DNA of 64,000 bases from assembly GCA_019188255.1 (NCBI GenBank), contig JAETXT010000009.1, forward strand, positions 124,001 through 188,000, in the 5' to 3' direction. The notes under the pieces are model-generated. The model was not told where the DNA came from, ran no database searches, and saw nothing but the letters and a program-made list of their open reading frames with translations. The stretch comes from Verticillium longisporum. Its lineage: Eukaryota > Ascomycota > Sordariomycetes > Glomerellales > Plectosphaerellaceae. This document shows positions 44,876 through 55,854 of the stretch, in pieces. The position numbers and the translations under genes were made by a program. The stretch's first letter is position 1, and the number at the start of each line of letters is the position of its first letter.

Positions 44876-47270
44876 ATGATGAGACAAGACACATGCCGCC
44901 AGCACATGGAACAAATGAGACTGCCCCGCGCCGGCCATTGGCCAACCACAGTGCACTGATCACGAAGCTCACCAGTCTATTGCTGGCCCCATTGACAAAC
45001 AGCTTTTGGCTCTTGCGAGATTGTTGAGTCAATCAGCACAAAAGGCTGAACACAACAGGACATTCAACCTGGTTGCACGACCTAAACGGAAGGACGTAGG
45101 GAAACGGTCACCTAGCGCAAACGGAGTGTGGCACGACGCAGCTCTCCTCCATCGAAAAGGGTACTTACTGCCACATCGTGAGGGTGAGTGAGGTCAGGCA
45201 AATGTCGGCACATGCAAAACTAAACCACGACGAACCCCAGACGAGATCGTGCATCCAGATCGCGGGATCCAAGAGAAAACCCCAAGAAAACAATCCAACG
45301 GTACCGAGGATAAGACGGCTTTACCTGTCGCGTGCTTGCGTGCTCTCCCGCCTTCCCGGGGTCGGGTCTGGGGAAAGCATCCATTCAGAGGCTCATGAGC
45401 AGTGCAACAGGTCAAAGACGACGATTCGGGAGAACTCGACGCGATAGTCCTGTTCCTGACTATTTTCGCCCTGCGGCCTGCTGAAATGCGGGGTGTGGGC
45501 TGCTCTCCCACGCTGCCAGCCTGTCGGTCGTCAAGCCGATGCTTGCCCTTCCGTGTTGCTCCGATGTGCTTCTCGTCCGCCCGGTGCCAGGCCCTGTCAA
45601 CACGGGAGATGCCTCCAGTTTTCCGTGTTGGACCGAGAATTAGATGCCTTTTTCGGCGGAGGATGAAGCCGGCCGGGACATCCATCATGGTTCAATGTTG
45701 TCAACCTCCATCGCCATCGCCAGTCCCGGGCGGGAGGTGATTCACGACGGAGGAGGGCCCACAACCGTTTCGTACCGCCGTTTTCTCTTTTGCCCTTTCT
45801 TGTGTCCGTCGCAGCCTCCCACTTTGTCGATAAGGTACGTACCTTCTGAGACGCTGCGCTGTTTTTTTCCATCGGACTTTTGATTTCTGATTGTTCATTG
45901 TTGTTGCTAAACCCCTCTCACATCACCGGTCGCGTCGAAACCGGAGCCCGCCAAACCTCCACGAAGGGCCTTCGTCAGATGGCTCAGGGTGCGGGATAAA
46001 CCACCGTCCTCCCACGCCGGCCCTGTCGGCGCACGTCGATTGGCCCGACCCCCAGGTCATCGTCTCGTTAGTCAGGTTGAGGAGCACACCGTTACGTCGC
46101 TGTAATTCTTCCACCGCCGACCTCGGCTGGGCCGTGACGACGCCATAGCCGCTGGTCCGCTGCAGATACTTGGACGACAGATGACTTTCTTTCACCACCC
46201 ACCCCCCAATGGTCTCCGAAGCCAGGGTGGGGACGCTAGGCTAATTCGGTCATGTTACACGAGTGTTTTATTCCCGTGAGTATGACTCCTGGCTGTGCGG
46301 ATATTCAAGGTTAGAACAGGCATTTGCAACCCGTCCGTCGTCCGTGTGTGAGTCGACAACACCCCCAAGATGGTTCGTGGCTTTTTCGAGCAAACGCGCG
46401 CCAAGCCGTACCACCCCTTCGTCCACTTCGGTGGGGGGTACCAAAGGGCCCTGAGGTGCCCCCCCCCCTGGGTTTCGGTGTGATTATGTGGCGACGTCTG
46501 TCTTTGGGTAGCGCGGTGGATAAGGTTGCTCTTTGGCTCGTGACAGTGAAACGAAGCAGGTTTTCGGGCCTTGGCCCCGGAGTCTCGTTTCCAGGTGCCA
46601 ATGGCCCGAAATAGCGAGCCGAGATTTTGCCCGCTCGATGAGCTTGCGAGATCCGCCGTTTCGTTTCGTGCAACGAAGGCAGGTGGGGTTTGGCACGGTC
46701 GGTGACTGTCTGATATTCATCCTTGCTCTGGGCCACAGCTTGACCTGCGGCAGCTTAGGCCGCTCGCTCCATTCTAATCTCAGATCGGCAGTCCAAGCCA
46801 CCGCCATGTCCAGATGGGTTCGATTTCCCCGAAGCAATATCCCGACAAGACCAACAAAGTGTTGTTAATGACCACGTCCTCGATGATGAATGATGGGCAC
46901 GCCTCATTCTATATTGTATGTCATGCCAGGCAGACAGGATTTCTACGAGCAGAGGTAATGTCCGAGGTGATAATACATGATGGCACTCTCTCTCCCATGC
47001 TGTCCAAGAGCCCTTTCTGCGATCATCCAGCTCGATCCCTCATTTGTCCATCTCAAGCCTCTCCCTTGTGCCCCAGACATCCGGGGCTGCAGCGCGTCCG
47101 CAAGCCCATCCGCCGCAAGCCATTTCGCGGCTGGTCTCTCCGTCCCCCTCCCCCACACCCCACGCGGATCGATCATATGCGGACCCCCGTATTAGGTAGA
47201 CCGCAGTAGCCGCATCTGTTCAGTACGCTCGTCCTTCTTTCATGGTAAGGAGGCAAAAGGGGGTATATAT
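43287..47270. other. 4-kb spacer between PYC start and MPC1 stop
   Basis: It holds the PYC promoter and leader and the MPC1 3' end. The (TGC)10 microsatellite lies here. An ATTGG (CCAAT on the minus strand) occurs at about 44938. Open frames up to about 209 codons on the plus strand (44180-44809) are low-complexity and unlinked to any domain. No gene is supported. Confidence 0.45.
44841..44872. repeat. (TGC)10 trinucleotide microsatellite
   Basis: Ten perfect TGC units plus TG, in the spacer upstream of PYC and outside any gene I can support. It is a likely length-variable marker. Confidence 0.9.
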
Positions 47271-48046
47271 CTATTTGCCCAGGGCCTCCTTGACCTTGCC
47301 CTCGACCTTAGCCTCGACAGCCACGGCCTTGTCCTTGATCGCCTCGGCCGTCTCCTTGACGTTGCCTCCCGCGGCAGCGGCAGCATCCTTGCCCCCCCAC
47401 TTGGGCCCGGACCGGTATCGGTAGCCCCGTGTCAGCTGCGAGCACCCGCTGGCAAAGTGGCACGCGAACAGGAGGTAGTTCTTTGGTGAGACGGCGAGCG
47501 AGTAGCGCATGAAGGTCGCGGAGTAGATGACAAGAGCGCCCGTCATCTGGCCCGAGATCCTGTACAAAGTATCCGTTTAGTAAAGGTTCGCAGTCGTAGA
47601 AACGATTTGCAGGCGATCCAGGTAGGGGGACTCACAGGTCGGGGGACTTTTGGGTGTCGAGGACGGCGGCCACGGGAATACCGAAGTTGGAGGCAGGACC
47701 CCAGAAATCTAGACACAGGCATCAGTGCTTGCTCTTCTGATATGCGTCTTCTTCGGAAAGCTCGTCGCATTTGCAACTTAAAGGCGCGATCGGAGCCGCA
47801 CGAGGATCCTCCGGATATGCCAGCCATAGGAAGGTGCACCTCAACAGCGACAGCAGCAGCAGGGACACCAGCGATAATTCGCCGCATTCATTCCAATGGC
47901 AATCGCATCTCCTAGCCTCATCCTTCACCCCGCGATGCGAAGTACACCAACTCAAGAAAATGTCCCAACGTACGCGTAGAGCAGAAGTAGTTCAGTGCCG
48001 GGTTCGCCCGGATCTTGGCATTGACAGCCTTGATGAAAGCAGCCAT
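47271..48046 (-). CDS. MPC1: Mitochondrial pyruvate carrier subunit 1
   Basis: MPC1 pairs with MPC2/3 in the inner mitochondrial membrane to import pyruvate. Exons 48046-47974, 47708-47636 and 47559-47271 give 144 aa. Introns are 265 nt (GTACGT...TCTAG) and 76 nt (GTGAGT...TACAG). The spliced protein reads [63 protein letters not shown] and [17 protein letters not shown]; these are the conserved helices of the family. After FACHF the family usually has a short tail. Here it is replaced by [17 protein letters not shown] and an Ala/Lys/Glu-rich extension ending KVKEALGK. All junctions keep frame. Confidence 0.93.
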
Positions 48047-49352
48047 TGTGATCGTTTGGTCGGAGGGAGCGGCAAATCGTTCAATCGGTCAGTCGTGATG
48101 TTGACGAGGTCGACGCGGACAACCTGGGGATTGGGGTTGGGAGATTGAGGTTGGAGGTGGACGTTTTGCTTGTTGGGGAGCTTGACTTTCCGAGTCGGAG
48201 CTTGGATCGGAACCGCTGCGCTGCAATTCGTGGAGGTGCGTGCGTTGAGTTTTTGCGGTTCAACGGAGATAGCGTCCATCCGGGGATAAGACGGACGTCA
48301 CGTGCCCTTTGCTGAAGGTAGTGTCAGAGGACATACGGGACGACATAATGGCTTAATACTGCAGTTTATTGCTACTCCTGGACTCAATGGCCGCATATGG
48401 TATTTCTTGAAGCTATGAATTGTTTTTTGTTCATATTTTAAAATTTATCTGGGTTGTTGTGAGGTTCTTAATCCGCAATATGTGTTCACCGAAGGCTTGA
48501 AAGTGAGCGTCAACAAAGTGATGGCACTGCTTACACGACGGAAATCAACAGATGCACAACTTGATCGAGACAATACTCAAGAACTTTCCAAATAGATAAA
48601 ACCATACCAAGACAACGTATGTCTTGGTTCTTGGTGTCATTTTGAATCAGTGCTCGCGTAAGTTAGTCTGAACACGAGATGCTCATACTTCAGACGTTCA
48701 CTAAATGATTGTCGAAAGCAACCAAGGTATTCATCTTGTCCGACAACGTACTGACCAACAACCTCAAGGCATAGTCTACGTAACTCAATGGCGGCTTAAA
48801 AAAAAGGCCAGCATGTCCAAGCTACAAACAACTAAACATGCAGCAGAGCTTCAGACACACTCATGAAACTATACCACTCAGGTGAAACCACTGCCCAGTA
48901 GGCGACAAGGAGGGAGAGCCACGCAAGCCCCAGAACCAGGATATCTTGAGAGGTGATCATTTGCAAGAACCTTTACTCAGTCTCTGTTACCAAGCTTTTG
49001 GTCATTTCCTGGTCTACGGAGAAGGCGACAACGACGAAGCACATTTGGCTATGTTTTAACGCAACAACACCTAATGCGTTACCCTGCACCATGTCATATA
49101 TCACTCCAGCTCATCACCACGAAAACAACAACGCCCAAAGCTCGAGGACCACAATCACACAATTTTCAGTCAGCCATGGTGCGGAAATCATGTTCATTTA
49201 CCCAGCCTACCAAGGTTGAGCCGCTCCTCTACAGATTCGCGTTTTTGTCCATCCGTCATGGTATTCTTCAATATCCCCAAACGCCAATGGTCATCATAAA
49301 TCTGACGCGAGCGTACAAACGCCCGACCCTCGCTGTCAGCGACACTCACGTA
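48047..49352. other. Spacer between MPC1 start and SmB stop
   Basis: About 1.3 kb, AT-rich in places (about 48400-48600), with both genes on the minus strand. It holds the MPC1 promoter and the SmB 3' end. No gene is seen. Confidence 0.45.
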
Positions 49353-50302
49353 TTACCTCCGAGGCGGAGGGTTGAAGCCAGGAGGACCGCCGCCAGGAGG
49401 ACCGGGAGGGAAGCCTTGGGGAGGGAATGCGCCACCCTGAGGAGGGAAGCCAGGAGGGAATCCGCCAGGGAAACCCGGGGGAGGGGCTGAGTAGGTGTGA
49501 GCAGGATGAGGGCGAGCCATGTGGAATGATGAGGACTTACCTCCACGTCCGGCAAAAGGAGGAGCACCGCCAGGGAATCCGGGGAAACCAGGGGGAGGCG
49601 CGCCACCACCAACACCAGCAGCAGGTCCCTGAAAAGAAGATCAGCGATTGTAGTAGAAGTCAGAGACGCCGAAACTTACTGCCAATGACGGCGGCACAGC
49701 AGCGCCGCGACCAGCAGGGCGGGCGACACCAGGGCCAGCACTGAGAGTAGATGCGATGCCGCCGGTTGCGCTCTTGCCCAGGCGAGCGCTAGGGTCCGCA
49801 GGAGGCTCCGACTCGACTGACAGCGAGACGATCTGAGCGCCGCGGACGATCGTAAGGCCCAAGGTCCTCTTCTCCTCCGACTCGACAGTCTGGCCAGAGC
49901 CGCTCGCGCCAGGCGCGGAGGGCTTGTTCTGCTTGCGCTTGACGCGTCGGAACTCTTCCGTGTCGGCGAGGACGAGGTTCATGTGCTGTAATGTCATCAG
50001 CGAGAGCCACGGGGGAAGCAGTAGAGGACGGGATTGCGGACCTTGTCAAACGCAAGCATCTGACCGGTCATCTGGCGACCGTCGTTAAGGGTGACTCTCA
50101 TCCGGTAGTTGATCTAGCATGGCGTCAGTAGGTGTCGATCGCGACGTCGAAAGGATGCTCATGGAGCCTTGCACCGTCGGAGGGTACGTACGTAGCCGGC
50201 CTAGAGAGAGATCGCGTCAAGTCAGCCTACATTGTCAACCTCGAGCTTCAAAGGAAGTCGGTGGGGAAGGCCACTCACCATCTTCCCCTGTTTGTTCGCC
50301 AT
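49353..50302 (-). CDS. SMB1: Small nuclear ribonucleoprotein SmB/B'
   Basis: SmB is one of seven Sm-ring proteins on U1, U2, U4 and U5 snRNAs. Six exons (50302-50279, 50200-50192, 50113-50042, 49985-49680, 49628-49541, 49486-49353) sum to 633 nt and give 210 aa. MANKQGKM-AGY-INYRMRVTLNDGRQMTGQMLAFDK is the Sm1 motif and HMNLVLAD...RTLGLTIVRGAQIVSLSVE the Sm2 motif. The tail is Gly/Pro-rich (GFPGFPGGAPPFAGRGAPPP, GFNPPPRR), as in B/B' proteins. Exon 2 is only 9 nt. The intron at 50041 begins GTCCGC, a weak donor, but its removal is required to join FDK to HMN. The gene is head to head with RPL11. Confidence 0.94.
50192..50200 (-). other. 9-nt microexon of SmB encoding AGY
   Basis: Acceptor CTCTAG and donor GTACGT flank GCCGGCTAC. 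It lies between KQGKM and INYRM of the Sm fold. Skipping it would keep frame and delete three residues, so it could in principle be regulated. Confidence 0.85.
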
Positions 50303-50780
50303 GGTTGCGGTTGGGAAGCGAGATGCCGCGAGTGCAGCTTCTCAAGAGGTTCAAAAATGGTCCTTTGCGTGCAGATGTCGGGTGACGTCTGCGACCTTCA
50401 AGTGCTTTGCTTTCGCGGAGCTCGTTGGAGGTCAAGGGTGGGTGGATATGGCTTCCAATGGGAGTTGGGAAATTTCCCTCGGGAGGCTGAAGGCAGACAG
50501 AAGGCTGAAGCTCCGACAGGCTGCTGGCGGGGGGAAACGTGAGCTCGAAGTGCTGGCAGCCGGCGGTAGCTGCCACCGGCTGGTGCACTAGTCCAATTTG
50601 AGCCCCTCTTTAGTGGGGTCGTCGCCCACCCTGGGCGCAAGGGCTTTGGGGCTGCAAAACCCTCTTGAATTTCGAACGACTCTTGACTTCCCGAACTTTT
50701 TGCCAGCAACTTCACGCCCAGCGACAAGCGCCCACGACAAGTCCGACCATCAACCACCGTCGACCACCCCAACCGCCAAA
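50303..50780. promoter_or_regulatory. Divergent SMB1/RPL11 promoter region
   Basis: A 478-bp spacer between two start codons, expected to hold both promoters and leaders. The sequence just before the RPL11 ATG is C- and A-rich, typical of a highly expressed fungal leader. I did not recognise a specific element. Bidirectional use is inferred from orientation. Confidence 0.5.
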
Positions 50781-51422
50781 ATGTCCGAGAAGGCCGCCAA
50801 CCCCATGAGGGAGCTTCACCTCCAGAAGCTCGTTCTCAACATTTCCGTCGGAGAGTCTGGTGACAGGCTCACCCGTGCCGCCAAGGTGCTTGAGCAGCTT
50901 TCTGGTCAAACCCCCGTCTACAGTAAGGCACCCACGACGAAAGCAATAGTCTGCGCATGAAATCTGACAACAATCAACAGGCAAGGCTCGCTACACCGTC
51001 CGTACCTTCGGTATCCGTCGTAACGAGAAGATCGCTGTCCACGTCACCGTCCGTGGCCCCAAGGTATGCCTTTCTTCCAACTGTCGCACATTCGTCCACA
51101 TAATTGTCGCTAACCGGTACATCAACAGGCTGAGGAGATTCTCGAGCGTGGCCTCAAGGTCAAGGAGTACGAGCTCCGCAAGCGCAACTTCTCCGAGACC
51201 GGCAACTTCGGCTTCGGCATCTCCGAGCACATCGATCTCGGCATCAAGTACGACCCCTCCATCGGTATCTACGGCATGGACTTCTACGCCTGCATGACCC
51301 GTAAGGGTGAGCGCGTCGCCACCCGCAGGCGCTGCAAGGCCAAGATCGGCTCCAACCACAAGATCAAGCGTGAGGAGACCGTCAGGTGGTTCAAGCAGCG
51401 CTTCGACGGCATTGTCCGGTAA
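50781..51422 (+). CDS. RPL11: 60S ribosomal protein L11 (uL5)
   Basis: Exons 50781-50922, 50981-51063 and 51129-51422 give 172 aa, starting [20 protein letters not shown]. The protein contacts 5S rRNA in the central protuberance of the large subunit. [40 protein letters not shown] and [20 protein letters not shown] are diagnostic, and it ends [12 protein letters not shown]. Introns are 58 and 65 nt. Upstream open sequence in frame is leader, because the family starts at this Met. Confidence 0.95.
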
Positions 51423-53054
51423 ATGCGCAAATGGACAATGATACTTTTTATGGGATGGTTTAACGGATTCTGGGTCACGGGCGAAACGGAAAAGGGCTTT
51501 CCGGCGTGTATTTCCCGCTGCTTGCAGCAACTTCATCAAGCTTGATTTACGAGTAATCGTCACAAGCTACGGCCTCAGAGACCGACCGGCGTAATGCCGG
51601 CTTCCACCCTGCTTGCAGTCCCAGTGCGTAGAGTGATGTGAAACGCGAATTGGCGAAATGCAAGCCCGAAAGCGGCTCGTCGACTGTGCTGTAGAAGTTT
51701 TGGTTCCTGCCACTTTGCAACGGGTTCCCTGCAGACCTGCATCACATTTGGGAAGCTTTCATCACCTTGACATGAGAGCGTCATCGGCAAATGGCCATGT
51801 GCGTGTATGCATCGATGCGCGAAGTGGCTCCACCGGTGTTTTGACGTTGTTGATTGAAGCTCATCATCAGCTGCATTGTGTTATGGACCCGACTCTTCGT
51901 ACACGCATCATGTGCGTGGGTTGACGATGTAAAGGCATCGCGCCGCCTCAGTGTTTGTCCTTCGGACCCTGGACCACATATGTTCAATTTCTACGGACAA
52001 CGCATGTATGACATGGCGACAGCGTCCTGTGAATGTTACTCGCAAGATACTATTACATCTATTTATGTGCTGTTCATTCACCAGTATCTTGTCATGCGTC
52101 CAGGCCCTCAATTCCAGATCTGATTGTTACGAATCATGGGCAGGATGTAAAAACCGTGGCGTCAAAGCATGAATAGCTTTACAATAAACGATTTTTTGAG
52201 GTTCTGCACATGAACCAGGTTAGATTATTGGGAAGACGTGATCGTGAAATTGAGTTGAACATGTGCAGCTCGCACAATATACAATCGTCAGAGCTTTCAC
52301 CATCTGCATGTTTATCTCCGTGATGGAGATGAATATATTCGAGGCAAATCTCCCAGAACCCTTGGCCGAGCCGAACACGACTGAGGACCCACGATGTCCT
52401 AGTCGAAAGCTCGAGCCGTCGTGAAGAGAGCCGTGATGAGACGAGCCTGGGAAGTCAGGCAGGTTGAGGGCAACCTAAGGGTTTCAGGCCAACGGTCCAG
52501 TTTGAGTGCTCGGGGCTGAGCATAATCCGATCCGGTGCCCGAGGTCGGGCGTTCGGTCGGGCAGGCAACGAGCGGCCTCAAGTAGTGGGAAGGGCATCGC
52601 CGCTCTGGCCTGGCGATGCACGATGGAAAAAGACATTGATGCGATGGAATAAATCGACTAAAAGAAAGTCCGAGGCATCACGGCCTCCAACGGTCAGAGT
52701 TTAGGCCATAACGTCGCTGAGAGACGAGGCTGGCTAGGTGATCAGGCTCCCAAGGCACCCATCGGGAAGGGCAGGACCACGCCTAAATGAGAATTGTTAG
52801 GGAGTTTCCGGGCTGACTGAGGTAAAACTTCGCGGATACCTGCTGATTGGCCGGTTCGGCCAGCTCCCACTCCACTCGATCCTTTCCTGCTCCATCTCCC
52901 TCTCACCTTTTCCCTCTGCCGGGTCTTCCTCCAAAAGACTCCATTTGCACTCCTGCAAAGGCACCATCAACACCCCCAATCTCCCCTCAAACTCAATTGC
53001 ACCCGTTGCAATTGATTCTCCCTCGATCTAGACAACGTCGACGATCCTCCTAAT
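51423..53054. other. Spacer between RPL11 and ATP1
   Basis: About 1.6 kb containing the RPL11 3' end and the ATP1 promoter. An ATTGG (CCAAT on the minus strand, in CTGATTGGCC) lies at 52846-52850, about 205 bp from the ATP1 ATG. No gene is seen. Confidence 0.45.
52846..52850 (-). promoter_or_regulatory. CCAAT box upstream of ATP1
   Basis: CCAAT reads on the minus strand inside GGCCAATCAG. In fungi the Hap complex acts on respiratory genes through this core, so the placement suits ATP1. Function is inferred from motif and position only. Confidence 0.4.
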
Positions 53055-54709
53055 ATGTTCCGCAACGCCCTCCGCCAGTCGACGCGCGCCGTCGGTGCGG
53101 TCTCTGCCGCCGGCAGAGTCGGTGCCGTAAGTCGTCCTCCCCTTAGCCCGAAAACCATCTCCAATCCATCGAAAAACATGGTCGGCCGTGTCGGAAGTCA
53201 TCCATGAGTTCTTTGCAAGCTCAATTGGGGTCTTGAAGCCGGTCGCGGCGTCGTGGGCAAGCTTTTCATGAGCTCCCTTGACGCCGTATTGTCCTTGTCG
53301 TTGGGGGCGACACCATAGCATTTTCGGGGCTTCGGCTAACTTGATTTTCAACCGCCCAGACTCGAAATGCCGCACCCGCCATCAACGCCGCGATCCAGGT
53401 CCGAACCTACGCTGAGGCCAAGGCCTCGCCGACCGAGGTCTCTTCGATTCTCGAGCAGCGCATCCGTGGTGTCCAGGAGGAGTCCAACCTTGCCGAGACT
53501 GGCCGTGTCCTTTCCGTTGGGTACGTCTGGCCCGAGCATCAATCAGCAAAGGGGAGTTGGAGGACTTCCTAGTGTCTACGGCACTCTGGAACCTCCAGGA
53601 ACTCTTTGCGACGAAGTGCGTCGCCGAACTGTTTCGCTGACGAAATTTTTCTCGCATAGTGATGGTATCGCCCGCGTGCACGGTATGGCCAACGTCCAGG
53701 CTGAGGAGCTTGTCGAGTACGTTCATCCATTCCACGATCCATTCCGCACCGCCATCTAACTCGTTTCTAGGTTCGCCTCTGGCGTCAAGGGCATGTGCAT
53801 GAACCTCGAGGCTGGCCAGGTCGGTGTCGTGCTTTTCGGTTCCGACCGTCTCGTCAAGGAGGGTGAGACTGTCAAGCGTACCGGCGAGATTGTAAGCATC
53901 AATCATTTGTTTACAGCCCAACAACAATTGCTAATACATACTAGGTCGAGGTCCCTGTCGGCCTCGAGCTGCTCGGCCGTGTCGTCGACGCTCTCGGCAA
54001 CCCCATCGATGGCAAGGGTCCCCTCAACGCCAGCGGGAAGCGCCGTGCCCAGCTGAAGGCCCCCGGCATTCTGCCTCGCCAGTCCGTCAACCAGCCCGTG
54101 CAGACTGGTCTGAAGTCCATCGACGCCATGGTTCCCATTGGCCGTGGCCAGCGTGAGCTGATTATCGGTGATCGTCAGACCGGTAAGACTGCTGTCGCCC
54201 TGGACGCTATGCTCAACCAGAAGCGTTGGAACAACTCCAACGTCGAGGAGAAGAGGCTTTACTGCGTCTACGTCGCCGTCGGCCAGAAGCGTTCCACCGT
54301 TTCTCAGCTCGTCAAGACCCTCGAGGAGAACGACGCCATGAAGTACTCCATCGTCGTCGCCGCCACCGCCTCCGAGGCCGCCCCTCTCCAGTACATTGCT
54401 CCTTTCACTGGTGGTAAGTCTTCAACCACTCCCATACATTGAACAACAGCTAACCTACTTCACGCTGCGATTGCCGAATATTTCAGGGACCACGGCATGC
54501 ACTCTCTGATCATCTACGACGATCTCTCGAAGCAGGCCGTCGCTTACCGCCAGATGTCTCTTCTTCTCCGTCGTCCCCCCGGACGTGAGGCCTACCCCGG
54601 TGACGTCTTCTACCTCCACTCTCGTCTTCTCGAGCGTGCCGCCAAGATGAACAAGAAGCTCGGCGGTGGCTCCATGACTGCTCTGCCCATCATTGAGACC
54701 CAGGGTGGT

Positions 54710-54741
<32 letters not shown>

Positions 54742-55301
54742 TTCCATCACTGACGGCCAGATCTTCCTCGAGGCTGAGCTGTTCTACAAGGGTATCCGTC
54801 CCGCCATCAACGTCGGTCTTTCCGTCTCGCGTGTCGGTTCCGCTGCCCAGCTCAAGGCCATGAAGCAAGTCGCTGGCTCGCTCAAGCTCTTCCTGGCCCA
54901 GTACCGTGAGGTCGCCGCCTTTGCCCGTTTCGGTTCCGACTCGGATGCCGCCACCAAGCAGACTCTTGCCCGTGGTGAGCGTGTAAGTTATTGTTCAATC
55001 CCTGTGTGAACAGAAATCTGTGCTAATCCCGCCGCAGTTGACCGAGCTCCTCAAGCAGAAGCAGTACTCTCCTCTTGGCGTCAACGAGATGGTCCCCATC
55101 ATCTACGCTGGTGTCAACGGCCACATCGACAACATTCCTGTCGACAAGATTCTCCAGTGGGAGTCTGACTTCCTCACCCACCTCAAGACCAACGAGGCCG
55201 ACCTCCTGGCGACCATCGACAAGGAGGGTGCCCTCAGCAAGGACCTCGAGGCCAGGCTCAAGGACGTTACCCAGACGTTCGTCAAGAGCTTCCTCGGTTA
55301 A
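53055..55301 (+). CDS. ATP1: F1-ATP synthase alpha subunit, mitochondrial
   Basis: Seven exons (53055-53126, 53360-53520, 53660-53716, 53771-53891, 53945-54413, 54465-54982, 55038-55301) sum to 1662 nt, giving 553 aa. The N-terminus [20 protein letters not shown] is an Arg/Ser/Ala mitochondrial presequence. The Walker A motif [44 protein letters not shown] and the Arg-finger region [18 protein letters not shown] are all present. The fifth intron (54414-54464 if the protein is to be right) begins GTAAGT and has a GCTAAC branch, but the base pair before exon 6 is CG (CTTCACG), not AG. An AG at 54449 would remove only 36 nt and add NLLHA to a segment that is invariant in the family. Either a base is missing at the acceptor or splicing is unusual here. 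Confidence 0.94.
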
Positions 55302-55854
55302 GCGGCCACTCGTGGTGTAATAAACGGTCCGACATGGTGCACGGGGAAGAAGCTGTCTATACCGAAGTGATTTCTGTTTTTCCGTAGAAGCGGGAGGACG
55401 ACTCGAAGGGTGCACCGGGCTGGGAGAAGCACCTGGGGAAGCGATCTGGGGCGCGATTCTCCAGTCGAACCACTGTAAAATAGAGCTCAAGACTCAATTA
55501 ACGCCCTCGATTCCTTTTGTCCTTGAACAGCTGATCTCTGTTCCGTCTGTAGCCCGTTTCAGTATTGGAGCTGTATTTTTCTGTCATATTCGCCCGTCGG
55601 GTCTTTGGCTCCGGCGGACCTTTGCATCGTCGTGACATCATTGCTTTCCACCCGAGCTGCGCTTGCCTTCTTCAAACCCTTCCTTCCATCTTGCCTTCAT
55701 TTGATGAAATCCGTACTTCATACGATCTTGCTGATGACAGTGCAACTGCCTGATTTGAACACCAGCGAACCGCTTTATCCGAGGTCGCTTCATCCACCAT
55801 CCATTTCCTTTCCCCGCCTCCATCACCTATCCATCCGAACCACCGACTCGAGGC
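55302..55854. other. Spacer between ATP1 and NNR2
   Basis: About 0.55 kb on the same strand: the ATP1 3' end and the NNR2 promoter. No coding exon is seen. Confidence 0.5.
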
